Shown here: piece by piece, positions 43,246 through 51,559 of the stretch
Layout of the letters: each line of letters begins with the position of its first letter
How positions within the stretch are numbered: position 1 is the first letter of the stretch
DNA from: Variovorax sp. OK212
GTDB taxonomy: Bacteria > Pseudomonadota > Gammaproteobacteria > Burkholderiales > Burkholderiaceae_C
Length of the DNA: 64,000 bases
Direction: 5' to 3'
NCBI RefSeq assembly: GCF_900112425.1
Contig: NZ_FOLP01000021.1
Coordinates: forward strand, 1 to 64,000
The notes under the pieces: model-generated
The model's input: the letters and a program-made list of their open reading frames with translations, nothing else
Databases searched by the model: none
Told to the model about the DNA's origin: nothing
Translations under genes and position numbers: made by a program

Positions 43246-45273
43246 ATGCCCGTTCCGAACCTTGCTCCCGACACCCCTCCCAACATTCCCCAGATCCGCC
43301 TCTACCAGGACTGGCTGCGCGAGACGCGCGGCCTTTCGTTCGACGGCTACGACGCCCTGTGGCGCTGGTCCGTCACCGAGCTCGACGCCTTCTGGCAGAG
43401 CATCTGGGACTACGCCCGCATCGAATCGCCCACGCCGCACACCGCGGTGCTCGCCGAGCGGCGCATGCCCGGCGCGCGCTGGTTCCCCGGCGCCCAGGTC
43501 AACTACGCGCGCGAGGTGCTGCGCCACGTCGACGCGGCGCATGCGGCCGGCATGCCCGCCATGGTGAGCGACAACGAGCGCGGCGAGGTGCGCGAGATGT
43601 CGTGGCCCGAGATGCGCCGCCAGGTGGCCTCGGTGGCGCTCACGCTCAAGTCGCTCGGCGTGCAGCGCGGTGACCGCGTGGCGGCCTACATGCCCAACGT
43701 GCCCGAGACCATGGTGGCGTTTCTCGCGTGTTCCAGCATCGGCGCCGTGTGGAGCGTGTGCGCGCCCGACATGGGCACCGCCGCCGTGGCCGACCGCTTC
43801 CGCCAGATCGAGCCCAAGGTGCTGATCGCGGTGGACGGCGTGCACTACGGCGGCAAGCCGCTGGACCGCAGCGCCGTGCTGCAGGAGCTGCGCGGCCAGT
43901 TGCCCAGCGTGCAGAAGCTGATGCTGGTGAAGTCGCCCTACGCCGCCAGCCACGTGCCGCACGACGTCGAATGGGTGCACGCCACCGACCGCTACGACGA
44001 CAAGGTCGCGGCCTTCGAGCCCGAGTGGCTGCCCTTCGACCACCCGATCTGGATCGTCTACTCGAGCGGCACCACCGGCCTGCCCAAGCCCATCGTGCAC
44101 GGGCAGGGCGGCATCATCCTCACCATGCATGCCTGCGGCCTGCACAACGACGTGGGCGCGAGCTACGGCGCCAACAACTTCGGCGAGCGCTACCACTGGT
44201 ACAGCTCCACCGGCTGGGTCATGTGGAACTCGCAGCTCTCGGGCATGGCCTTCGGCGCCACCATCTGCATCTACGACGGCAACCCGGCGGGCAGCAAGGA
44301 CAAGCCCGACTGGGGCGTGCTGTGGCGCTTCGTGGCGCGCCACAAGGTCAGCTTCTTCGGCGCGGGCGCGGCCTACTTCACCAACTGCATGAAGTCCGGG
44401 CTGGTGGCCCGCGATTGCGGCGACCTGTCGCGCGTGCGCGCGCTCGGCAGCACCGGTTCGCCGCTGCCCGAAGAGGTGCAGCGCTGGGGCTCGCAGCAGA
44501 TCCTGGGCGCGGGTTCCAAGGAGGTGTGGTGGTGCAACATCTCCGGCGGCACCGACTTCTGCGGCGCCTTCGTCGGCGGCAACCGCGACCTGCCCGAAGT
44601 GCCGGGCCAGATGCAGTGCCGCGAGCTCGGCCACGCGGTCGAGGCCTGGAACGAGAGCGGCCGGAGCGTCATCGGCGAAGTGGGCGAGCTGGTGTGCACG
44701 CAACCCATTCCGTCGATGCCGCTGTACCTGTGGGGCGACGAAGGCAACGCGCGCTACCTGTCGAGCTACTTCGACACCTACCCCGGCGTGTGGCGCCACG
44801 GCGACTGGATCAAGATCGGCGCGGACGGCGGCTGCATCATCTACGGCCGCAGCGACGCCACCATCAACCGCCAGGGCCTGCGCATGGGCACCAGCGAGAT
44901 CTACAGCGCGGTCGAGGGCCTGCCCGAGGTGCTCGACTCGATGGTGGTCGACCTCGAGTACCTGGGCCGCGACAGCTACATGCCGCTGTTCGTGGTGCTG
45001 CGTCCCGGCGTGGCGCTCGACGACGCGATGCGCACGCGGCTGAACAACGCCATCAAGACCTCGCTGTCGCCGCGCTTCGTGCCCAACGACATCTTCCAGG
45101 TGGCCGAGATCCCGCGCACGCTGTCGGGCAAGAAGCAGGAGCTGCCGATCAAGAAGCTGCTGCTGGGCCAGCCGATCGAGAAGGTGGTCAACCGCGAGGC
45201 CATGGCCAACCCGGGAAGCCTTGACTGGTACGTGGCTTTTGCAGCCCGGCGCGCGGCCACCGCCTCCGCATAA
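43246..45273 (+). CDS. aacS: Acetoacetate-CoA ligase (acetoacetyl-CoA synthetase)
   Basis: 675 residues, the normal length. The N-terminal ACS domain is followed by the AMP-binding loop YSSGTTGLPKP (about 274-284) and the Lys-bearing LSGKKQELPIKKLL at the C-terminus. SGGTDFCGAF is characteristic of acetoacetyl-CoA synthetase. The enzyme activates acetoacetate with ATP and CoA. It is divergent from the TetR/ABC/fahA operon, whose FahA product is acetoacetate, across a paired operator. No clear Shine-Dalgarno precedes the ATG at 43246. Its stop TAA overlaps the next ATG. Confidence 0.94.
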   Translation: MPVPNLAPDTPPNIPQIRLYQDWLRETRGLSFDGYDALWRWSVTELDAFWQSIWDYARIESPTPHTAVLAERRMPGARWFPGAQVNYAREVLRHVDAAHAAGMPAMVSDNERGEVREMSWPEMRRQVASVALTLKSLGVQRGDRVAAYMPNVPETMVAFLACSSIGAVWSVCAPDMGTAAVADRFRQIEPKVLIAVDGVHYGGKPLDRSAVLQELRGQLPSVQKLMLVKSPYAASHVPHDVEWVHATDRYDDKVAAFEPEWLPFDHPIWIVYSSGTTGLPKPIVHGQGGIILTMHACGLHNDVGASYGANNFGERYHWYSSTGWVMWNSQLSGMAFGATICIYDGNPAGSKDKPDWGVLWRFVARHKVSFFGAGAAYFTNCMKSGLVARDCGDLSRVRALGSTGSPLPEEVQRWGSQQILGAGSKEVWWCNISGGTDFCGAFVGGNRDLPEVPGQMQCRELGHAVEAWNESGRSVIGEVGELVCTQPIPSMPLYLWGDEGNARYLSSYFDTYPGVWRHGDWIKIGADGGCIIYGRSDATINRQGLRMGTSEIYSAVEGLPEVLDSMVVDLEYLGRDSYMPLFVVLRPGVALDDAMRTRLNNAIKTSLSPRFVPNDIFQVAEIPRTLSGKKQELPIKKLLLGQPIEKVVNREAMANPGSLDWYVAFAARRAATASA

Positions 45274-45734
45274 TGGGGCGGATGAAAAGACGCACCAGCC
45301 TCCTCATGTTTTCCGCCGCGGCAGGCGCCTCGTTGCTGAGTGCCTGCGCAATGCCTTCATCGCCATCTTCCGCAACCGGCGGTTCGGCCGCGCCGCTGCG
45401 CGTGAGCGGCAGCGTCACCTACCGCGAGCGCATGGCGCTCGACCCCGCGGCCGAAGTGCTGGTGCAACTGCTCGACGTGTCGCGCATGGACGCCGCCTCG
45501 ACCGTGCTGGCCGAGCAGCGCATCAAGGCCAACGGCAAGCAGCCGCCCTTTGCCTATGAACTGAAGGTCGATGCCGCGCGCATCGACCCGCGCATGCGCT
45601 ATGCCGTGTCCGCGCGCATCTCGCGCGGCGAGCAGCTGCTGTTCATCAACGACACGCAGCATTCGGTGCTCACGCAGGGCGCCGGCAGCACCGCCGACCT
45701 GGTGCTGGTGCGCGTGACCCAGGCCCCGCGCTGA
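45273..45734 (+). CDS. YbaY-family lipoprotein
   Basis: 153 residues. A basic start and hydrophobic segment end in the lipobox LSAC (Cys about 25), followed by a Ser/Pro/Ala-rich spacer. The beta-rich YbaY/DUF of type III secretion-pilotin-like fold has the conserved VSGSVTYRERMAL and VSARI segments. It should be an outer- or inner-membrane-anchored periplasmic protein of unknown job. The ATG at 45273 overlaps the aacS stop (TAATG); another in-frame ATG at 45282 is possible. Confidence 0.82.
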   Translation: MGRMKRRTSLLMFSAAAGASLLSACAMPSSPSSATGGSAAPLRVSGSVTYRERMALDPAAEVLVQLLDVSRMDAASTVLAEQRIKANGKQPPFAYELKVDAARIDPRMRYAVSARISRGEQLLFINDTQHSVLTQGAGSTADLVLVRVTQAPR

Positions 45735-45741
45735 AGAAGGC

Positions 45742-47682
45742 TCAGGCGGTCAGCAGCTCGTAGAGCACCATGCGCGTCTGCCGGCCGCGCAGCTCCACCA
45801 GTTCCTCGATGCGCCGCGTGTACAGCCGGCCCTGCAGGCCGGCATAGGTCACCTCCGACATCAGCATCTGCGTGCCCAGCTGCTTGTTGATGCCCTCGAT
45901 GCGGCTCGCCACGTTGATGACGTCGCCGAACGCCGTGTAAGACAGCCGGTCGTTCGAGCCCAGCACCCCCGCGATCACCGTGCCCGTGTGGATGCCGATG
46001 CGCGTGCGGAACGCGGGCAGCCCTTCGTCCTGCCACTTGCGGTTGAGCTCGCTCATTTCCACGTGCAGTTCGAGCGCGGCCAGGCAGGCCCGGTACTCCG
46101 CGTCGGGCAGGTCGGCGGGCGCGCCCCACAGCACCATGATGCCGTCGCCGATGAACTTGTCGACCACGCCGCCGTGCCGCGCGAACACGCCCGTGGCCAG
46201 GTTGAAGTACTCGGTCAGCATGCCCACCAGCACGTCGGTGTCCAGCGACTCCGAGATCGAGGTGAAGCCCTCCACGTCGGTGAACATCACGGTGATGCGC
46301 CGCGGCGAGCCGTTGGGCGCAATCGCATGGCCCTGGTCGATGAGCTGGTTGATCACGTCCACCGGCACGAACTTGCTGAACGCCTTCAGGCTGCGCGCCG
46401 AGTCGTCCAGCGCCTGGTCGAGATGCTGGATCTCGAGCACGCGGCTGGGTTCGCGCGGCAGGTTGTCCAGCTCCAGCAGGCCGATGCGCCGCGCGATGTG
46501 CGAGAGGTTCTCCACCGGCGAGGTGACCAGCTTCGACAGCTTGAGCGACATGAACAGCGAGATCGCCAGGAAGGCCAGCGCCACCAGCAGCCCCCACAGC
46601 ACGGCGCGGCGCAGGTCGCCCAGCAGCGCGTCCTCGGGCACCCAGCTCACCAGGTGCCAGCCGGTGGCCGGAATGAGCGAGGCCTGTACCAGGTAGCGGC
46701 GCCCATCGAAGGTGAACGCGAAATCGGTGTCGTTGCCGCTGCCCGCCGTGCCGTCGGCCACCATGTGCGCATGCAGCGCGCCCAGCACGCCGTTGGGCGG
46801 GGTCAGCGTGTGCAGCGCGCCGGACTGGTCGCTGCGCGCGAGCACGCGGAAGTCGGCGCTCAGCAGGGCGCTGTCGCCGTCGCCGCCGCTGTTGAACTGC
46901 CGCACGAACTCCGACAGCCGCCCCAGCGACACGTCGCCCGCCGCCACCAGCGCCTGCGCGCTGCTGTCCGCGTAGCGGCGCTTGCTGGGCAGCGCGTAGG
47001 TCACGCCCAGCTCCTGCGCCGCGGCGAACACGTAGGGCTGCGTCCAGATCGGGCCCTGCGCCTTGCGCGCCTGCAGGTACCAGCTGCGCTGCGTCGGGTC
47101 GTAGCTGCTGCGGTAGGACTCGATGCGCTGCGTGGCGTAGCGCTGCTGCACGTCGGCCTCGGCGTCCAGCGGCAGCTTGTACTGCCAGGTCTCGGTGGTG
47201 AAGTCTTTCGCGCGCTCGATGTGGCGCATGGCCGGCACCGGGTAGCGCAGGGCCATCAGCATCTGGCCCTTCTCGTTGCTCACGTAGATGCTGTCGAGTT
47301 CGGGCGACTGCTGCAGCAGCGTCCACAGCAGCTCGGCCGTGCGCTCCGACTGGTCGCCCTCGGGCCGCAGGCTCGGGGCCGTGCCCACCGCGTTGATGAC
47401 CGACTCGGCCTTCTGCAGGAAGGCCAGCACCTTGTCCTCGGTGCGGTCGTGGTTGGCCTTGTGCGCGGACACGCCGATGCGCGACACCAGCCGCTGCGAG
47501 CCCCAGTAGCCCAGCGACACCAGCAGCAGCGACTGGGCCAGCGCCACGGCGCTCACGATGGTGCCCACGTCCACCCGGAACCGGCGCGAGCGCCCGGGGG
47601 GAGGTGCCGCGGCCGTGGGGGCGGCGGATTCGATAGGCGGCGTCTGCGCCGCAGCCGGATCTCCGGACGGGTTCTTGTTCAT
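45742..47682 (-). CDS. Membrane adenylate cyclase (class III) with periplasmic Cache and HAMP domains
   Basis: 646 residues. After a Pro/Ala-rich N-terminus come a first membrane helix (about 40-60), a large periplasmic Cache-type sensor (about 70-360), a second helix (about 365-390) and HAMP linker. The class III cyclase domain then has metal Asp in FTDVEGFTS, KFIGDGIMVLW and FGDVINVASR. The Lys and Asp in the last two segments favour ATP over GTP. It would make cAMP in response to an external ligand. It is a single gene, convergent with the YbaY-type gene; a Crp-family gene exists at 8806 but no link is shown. Confidence 0.88.
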   Translation of the reverse strand: MNKNPSGDPAAAQTPPIESAAPTAAAPPPGRSRRFRVDVGTIVSAVALAQSLLLVSLGYWGSQRLVSRIGVSAHKANHDRTEDKVLAFLQKAESVINAVGTAPSLRPEGDQSERTAELLWTLLQQSPELDSIYVSNEKGQMLMALRYPVPAMRHIERAKDFTTETWQYKLPLDAEADVQQRYATQRIESYRSSYDPTQRSWYLQARKAQGPIWTQPYVFAAAQELGVTYALPSKRRYADSSAQALVAAGDVSLGRLSEFVRQFNSGGDGDSALLSADFRVLARSDQSGALHTLTPPNGVLGALHAHMVADGTAGSGNDTDFAFTFDGRRYLVQASLIPATGWHLVSWVPEDALLGDLRRAVLWGLLVALAFLAISLFMSLKLSKLVTSPVENLSHIARRIGLLELDNLPREPSRVLEIQHLDQALDDSARSLKAFSKFVPVDVINQLIDQGHAIAPNGSPRRITVMFTDVEGFTSISESLDTDVLVGMLTEYFNLATGVFARHGGVVDKFIGDGIMVLWGAPADLPDAEYRACLAALELHVEMSELNRKWQDEGLPAFRTRIGIHTGTVIAGVLGSNDRLSYTAFGDVINVASRIEGINKQLGTQMLMSEVTYAGLQGRLYTRRIEELVELRGRQTRMVLYELLTA

Positions 47683-47898
47683 ACAGCTCCCTGACAACCA
47701 CTCGAGCGCGCCCGCTGCGCCGAGGCTGCAGACCGGCCCCGGGGGACTCACGGCCCCGATCTTTGATGTCGGGGATCCTGGTGGGTGGCCGGAAGCGGCG
47801 TGATTTTCGCTCGACTTCGGTTTTTGGGGGATGCGGCGGCGCAACGCGCCTGCCGCAGGGGCTGTACGAGGCCTTCTTGCCTCTTCTCTTGCCGCAGC

Positions 47899-48609
47899 CT
47901 ATTGCGCGTCGTGGAAGATCAGGCCCAGCGTGTGCCGGTGCCCCGACCGCACGCGGCTCACGCCGTGGCGCATCGTCACGCGGTAGGTGCCGCGCGTGCC
48001 CGTCACGGGCCGCTGGTTGACCGCGAAGATCACCGCCTCGCCCTGCGCGAGCGACACCACCTCGGCGCGCGACTGCATGCGCGGGCGCTGCTCGGTCAGC
48101 ACGAATTCGCCGCCCGTGAAGTCGCGGCCCGGCTCGCTCAGCAGCACCGTGAGCTGCAGCGGAAACTGCAGCTCGCCGTACAGGTCCTGGTGCAGGCAGT
48201 TGTAGTCGCCCTCGCCGTAGCGCAGCAGCAGCGGGGTCGGGCGCAGTTGGCCCGCGGCATGGCAGCGCGCCAGGTAGGCCGCGTGGTCCGGCGGGTGGTC
48301 GGCCGGCTGGCCCATGGCCGCGGCCCAGGCATTGGCCAGCGGCGCCAGGCGCGCGTACAGCGCGCTGCGCCAGGCCGCGAGCTTCTTCGGCAGCGGGTTC
48401 GCAAAGTACTGGTACTCGCCCTGGCCGAAGCCGTGGCGCTGCATCACGACGCGGCTGCGGAAGCGGTGGCCCTCGTCGTACATGGCGACGAGCGCGGCGC
48501 ATTCCTCGGGCGTGAAGACCGGGCCAGCGACGGCGCAGCCGCGCAGGGCGAGGTCGTCTTCGATGCGGGGCCAGTCGAGGGCGTCGACCTGGGAGGCGGG
48601 ACATGTCAT
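47899..48609 (-). CDS. 2-oxoglutarate-Fe(II) oxygenase (prolyl-hydroxylase-like)
   Basis: 236 residues. The double-stranded beta-helix has the metal pair HQD (in NCLHQDLYGEL, about 150) and a distal His/Arg region near MRHGVSRVRSGHRHTL. The pattern RDFTGGEFVLTEQRP is usual for uncharacterised 2OG oxygenases related to prolyl hydroxylases and AlkB-like proteins. The substrate is unknown; protein or nucleic acid are both possible. The start at 48609 is preferred, directly beside the GGACAC palindrome. It is divergent from the GFA gene. Confidence 0.85.
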   Translation of the reverse strand: MTCPASQVDALDWPRIEDDLALRGCAVAGPVFTPEECAALVAMYDEGHRFRSRVVMQRHGFGQGEYQYFANPLPKKLAAWRSALYARLAPLANAWAAAMGQPADHPPDHAAYLARCHAAGQLRPTPLLLRYGEGDYNCLHQDLYGELQFPLQLTVLLSEPGRDFTGGEFVLTEQRPRMQSRAEVVSLAQGEAVIFAVNQRPVTGTRGTYRVTMRHGVSRVRSGHRHTLGLIFHDAQ

Positions 48610-48659
48610 GGACACAGTGTCCGGTTTTCGAGGCCGGGAAACTCGCCGTTTCCGGACAC
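48610..48659. promoter_or_regulatory. GGACAC/GTGTCC boxes between the 2OG oxygenase and GFA genes
   Basis: GGACAC-A-GTGTCC (48610-48622) is a perfect 13-bp palindrome. A third box lies in CCGGACAC (48652-48659), which is inversely repeated with GTGTCCGG (48617-48624). The first palindrome touches the oxygenase start codon; the distal box lies 33 bp before the GFA start. The arrangement suggests one operator controlling both divergent genes. Confidence 0.6.
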
Positions 48660-48691
48660 ATCTTTCAATGCCCGCGAGGTAGATTCCGTGC

Positions 48692-49195
48692 ATGAGCACA
48701 CCGAACATTCCCAACGACCCGGCCACCGGCGACTGGCAACTCCCCTGGGAGGGCGGCTGCCGCTGCGGCCAGGTGCGCCTGCGCATCAGCGCGCCGCCGC
48801 TGCTGGCCATGGCCTGCCACTGCACCGGCTGCCAGCGCATGACGGCCAGCGCCTTCTCGCTGTCGCTCGCCATTCCCACGCCGGGCTTCGAGGTGACGGC
48901 CGGCGAGCCGGTCATCGGCGGCCTGCACGGCGACTCGCACCATTGCTTCTGCCCGCACTGCAAGAGCTGGCTGTTCACCCGCACCGAAGGCCTGGACTAC
49001 TTCGTCAACATCCGCGCCGGCGCGCTCGACCACCATGAGTGGTTCGTGCCCTTCGTCGAGACCTGGACCGACGAGAAGCTGCCCTGGGCCTCGACGCCCG
49101 CGAAGCACAGCTTCGGCGCCTTGCCCGCGATGGATGCGTTCCCGGCGCTGATCGAGGCGTATGCGAAAGAGGGCGCCCGGCCCGCCAAGCGCTGA
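48692..49195 (+). CDS. GFA (glutathione-dependent formaldehyde-activating/CENP-V) family zinc protein
   Basis: 167 residues. The zinc-site cysteines are in GGCRCGQV, ACHCTGCQ and CPHCKSW, the usual GFA order. The family includes enzymes proposed to handle glutathione adducts, but most members are uncharacterised. GAGGT precedes the ATG at 48692. It is divergent from the 2OG oxygenase with shared GGACAC boxes, suggesting joint regulation. Confidence 0.88.
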   Translation: MSTPNIPNDPATGDWQLPWEGGCRCGQVRLRISAPPLLAMACHCTGCQRMTASAFSLSLAIPTPGFEVTAGEPVIGGLHGDSHHCFCPHCKSWLFTRTEGLDYFVNIRAGALDHHEWFVPFVETWTDEKLPWASTPAKHSFGALPAMDAFPALIEAYAKEGARPAKR

Positions 49196-49248
49196 AACCT
49201 TGCCCGCAGCCGCAGCCGTTCGCGCGGCTGGCGTTCAGCCCGCCTGGC

Positions 49249-50169
49249 TCAACCCTGCTGCGCCTGCGCCTGTGCCTGCGCCTGCGCAAGCAGCCAGTCG
49301 CTGAAGAACTTCAACAGCGGCCGCTGGTCGGCCCGCTCCGGTGTCACCAGGTAGTAGTTGCGCTCGCCCGACAGCGGCCGTGCGCAGGCCACCACCAGCT
49401 CGCCGCGCGCCAGTTCGTCGGCCACCAGCATGGTCGGCATCAACGCCACGCCGAGCCCGTGCGAGGCCGCCGCCGCGAGGATGGAGAACAGCTCGTAGCG
49501 CGGGCCGCCGCGCGCGTTGGGCGCGTCGATCTGCTGCGCGTCGAACCACTGGCGCCAGCCGTCGGGGCGCGTGCTCTGCTGCAGCAGCGGCATCTTCGCG
49601 ATGACGGCGGGCGTCACGGCCTTGCCGCGCGCAAGCAGGGCGGGGCTGCACACCGGCACCACGTCCTCGTGCATCAGCAGCAGCGCGTGCGTGCCGGCCC
49701 AGTTCTCGACCTGCGCGGGCGTGCCGGCGTACAGCGCCGCGTCGAACTCGGCGTCGGCGAACAGAAAGGGCCGCGTGCGCGTCTCGATGTGCACCACCAC
49801 GTCGGGCTGCAGCGCCGCGAAGCCCTTCAGGCGCGGCATCAGCCAGCGCGTGGCGAAGGTGGGCACGGCCGCCAGCGAGAGCGAGCCGCCTTCGCCCTGG
49901 TGCGCCATGGCGTCGAGCGCGTCGCGCTCCATCGCCTGCAGCCGCATGGCCGTCTGCCGCGCATAGGCCGCGCCGCTGGCGGTGAGCGCCACGCCGTGGC
50001 GCGTGCGGCGGAACAATGCCACGCCCAGGAAGGCCTCGAGCGTGCCGATCTGGCGCGACACCGCGCTCTGCGTGAGGGCGAGTTCCTGCGCGGCGCGCGT
50101 GTAGCTCTCGTGGCGCGCGGCGGCGTCGAAGCACACGAGGGTCTGCAGCGGCGGGATCTTGCGGCGCAT
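49249..50169 (-). CDS. gcdR: LysR-family regulator, probable GcdR of the glutarate module
   Basis: 306 residues. The N-terminal winged helix (SYTRAAQELALTQSAVSRQI) and effector domain are typical of LysR proteins of the GcvA/GcdR group. The C-terminus is an Ala-Gln repeat tail encoded by GCCTGC-like hexamers (49255-49300 region), likely variable. It is divergent from glutaryl-CoA dehydrogenase across 184 bp containing a LysR-type palindrome, so it probably activates gcdH-gcdG in response to glutarate or glutaryl-CoA. The name is given by analogy with the Pseudomonas arrangement. Confidence 0.8.
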   Translation of the reverse strand: MRRKIPPLQTLVCFDAAARHESYTRAAQELALTQSAVSRQIGTLEAFLGVALFRRTRHGVALTASGAAYARQTAMRLQAMERDALDAMAHQGEGGSLSLAAVPTFATRWLMPRLKGFAALQPDVVVHIETRTRPFLFADAEFDAALYAGTPAQVENWAGTHALLLMHEDVVPVCSPALLARGKAVTPAVIAKMPLLQQSTRPDGWRQWFDAQQIDAPNARGGPRYELFSILAAAASHGLGVALMPTMLVADELARGELVVACARPLSGERNYYLVTPERADQRPLLKFFSDWLLAQAQAQAQAQQG

Positions 50170-50211
50170 GTATGCCTGGAAAGTAGGAATGGAGCGGGGC
50201 GCTTCTCAATG

Positions 50212-50232
50212 AAGATGTGGCCCGAACATCTT
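50212..50232. promoter_or_regulatory. LysR-type binding site before gcdH
   Basis: AAGATGT (50212-50218) and ACATCTT (50226-50232) form a perfect 7-bp inverted repeat around 7 bases and contain a T-N11-A motif. It lies in the divergent gap, 43 bp from the LysR start and 122 bp from the gcdH start. It is the best candidate for the regulator's binding site. Confidence 0.7.
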
Positions 50233-50353
50233 GCAAGACATTCTATAAACGCATATCTGGGTGCGCAATCCTCGTTTGCGTCATGGTGCCTGCGTGGCTA
50301 GGATCGACCGATTCCCCTCTTTTTTCTCTTTTCCCCTCTTCCGGAGACAGCAC

Positions 50354-51553
50354 ATGGCCGCCAAAGCGCAATTCCACTGGGACGATCCCCTTCTTCTCGA
50401 CCAGCAACTGACCGACGAAGAACGCATGATCCGCGACGCGGCCAACGCCTACTGCCAGGAGCGCCTGGCGCCCCGCGTCATCGAGGGCTTCCGCACCGGT
50501 GAAACCGACCCCGCCATCTTTCGCGAAATGGGCGCGCTCGGCCTGCTGGGCCCGACGATTCCCGAGCAGTACGGCGGCCCCGGCCTGAACTACGTGGCCT
50601 ACGGCCTGATCGCGCGCGAAGTCGAACGCGTCGACTCGGGCTACCGCTCGATGGCCAGCGTGCAGAGCTCGCTGGTGATGGTGCCGATCTTCGAATTCGG
50701 CACCGAAGGCCAGAAGCAGAAGTTCCTGCCCAAGCTCGCCACCGGCGAATGGATCGGCTGCTTCGGCCTGACCGAACCCGACCACGGCTCCGACCCCGGC
50801 AGCATGGCCACGCGCGCCAAGAAGGTGCCGGGCGGCTACTCGCTCAGCGGCTCGAAGATGTGGATCAGCAACTCCCCCATCGCCGACGTGTTCGTGGTGT
50901 GGGCCAAGGAAGTCAGCGAAAGCGGCACCGTGGGCCCGATCCGCGGCTTCGTGCTCGAAAAGGGCATGAAGGGCCTGAGCGCCCCCGCCATCCACGGCAA
51001 GGTCGGCCTGCGCGCCAGCATCACCGGTGAAATCGTGATGGACGGCGTGTTCTGCCCCGAGGAAAACGCCTTCCCCGAAGTGCAAGGCCTGAAGGGCCCG
51101 TTCACCTGCCTGAACAGCGCCCGCTACGGCATCTCGTGGGGCGCCCTGGGTGCCGCCGAAGACTGCTGGCACCGCGCCCGCCAGTACACGCTGGACCGCA
51201 AGCAGTTCGGCCGCCCGCTCGCGGCCAACCAGCTGATCCAGAAGAAGCTGGCCGACATGCAGACCGAGATCACGCTGGGCCTGCAAGGCAGCCTGCGCCT
51301 GGGCCGCATGAAGGACGAAGGCACGGCCGCGGTGGAAATCACCTCGATCATGAAGCGCAACAACTGCGGCAAGTCGCTGGACATCGCCCGCATGGCGCGC
51401 GACATGATGGGCGGCAACGGCATCAGCGACGAGTTCGGCGTGGCACGCCACCTGGTGAACCTGGAAGTCGTGAACACCTACGAAGGCACGCACGACATCC
51501 ACGCGCTCATCCTGGGCCGCGCCATCACCGGCATCGCAGCTTTCGCCAACTAA
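50354..51553 (+). CDS. gcdH: Glutaryl-CoA dehydrogenase
   Basis: 399 residues of the acyl-CoA dehydrogenase family. The FAD segment CFGLTEPDHGSDPGS is near 135-150, the flavin-binding RQFGRP near 285, and the catalytic Glu377 in NTYEGTHDIH, the arrangement specific for glutaryl-CoA dehydrogenases. It oxidises and decarboxylates glutaryl-CoA to crotonyl-CoA in lysine and aromatic catabolism. CGGAGACAG precedes the ATG at 50354. It is followed six bp later by a CoA-transferase gene that can supply its substrate. Confidence 0.95.
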   Translation: MAAKAQFHWDDPLLLDQQLTDEERMIRDAANAYCQERLAPRVIEGFRTGETDPAIFREMGALGLLGPTIPEQYGGPGLNYVAYGLIAREVERVDSGYRSMASVQSSLVMVPIFEFGTEGQKQKFLPKLATGEWIGCFGLTEPDHGSDPGSMATRAKKVPGGYSLSGSKMWISNSPIADVFVVWAKEVSESGTVGPIRGFVLEKGMKGLSAPAIHGKVGLRASITGEIVMDGVFCPEENAFPEVQGLKGPFTCLNSARYGISWGALGAAEDCWHRARQYTLDRKQFGRPLAANQLIQKKLADMQTEITLGLQGSLRLGRMKDEGTAAVEITSIMKRNNCGKSLDIARMARDMMGGNGISDEFGVARHLVNLEVVNTYEGTHDIHALILGRAITGIAAFAN

Positions 51554-51559
51554 GAACGC

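Noticed and set aside
45599..48661. A 1020-codon minus-strand frame over the adenylate cyclase and 2OG oxygenase
   Set aside because: It is in a different frame from both motif-bearing proteins and has no recognisable domain.
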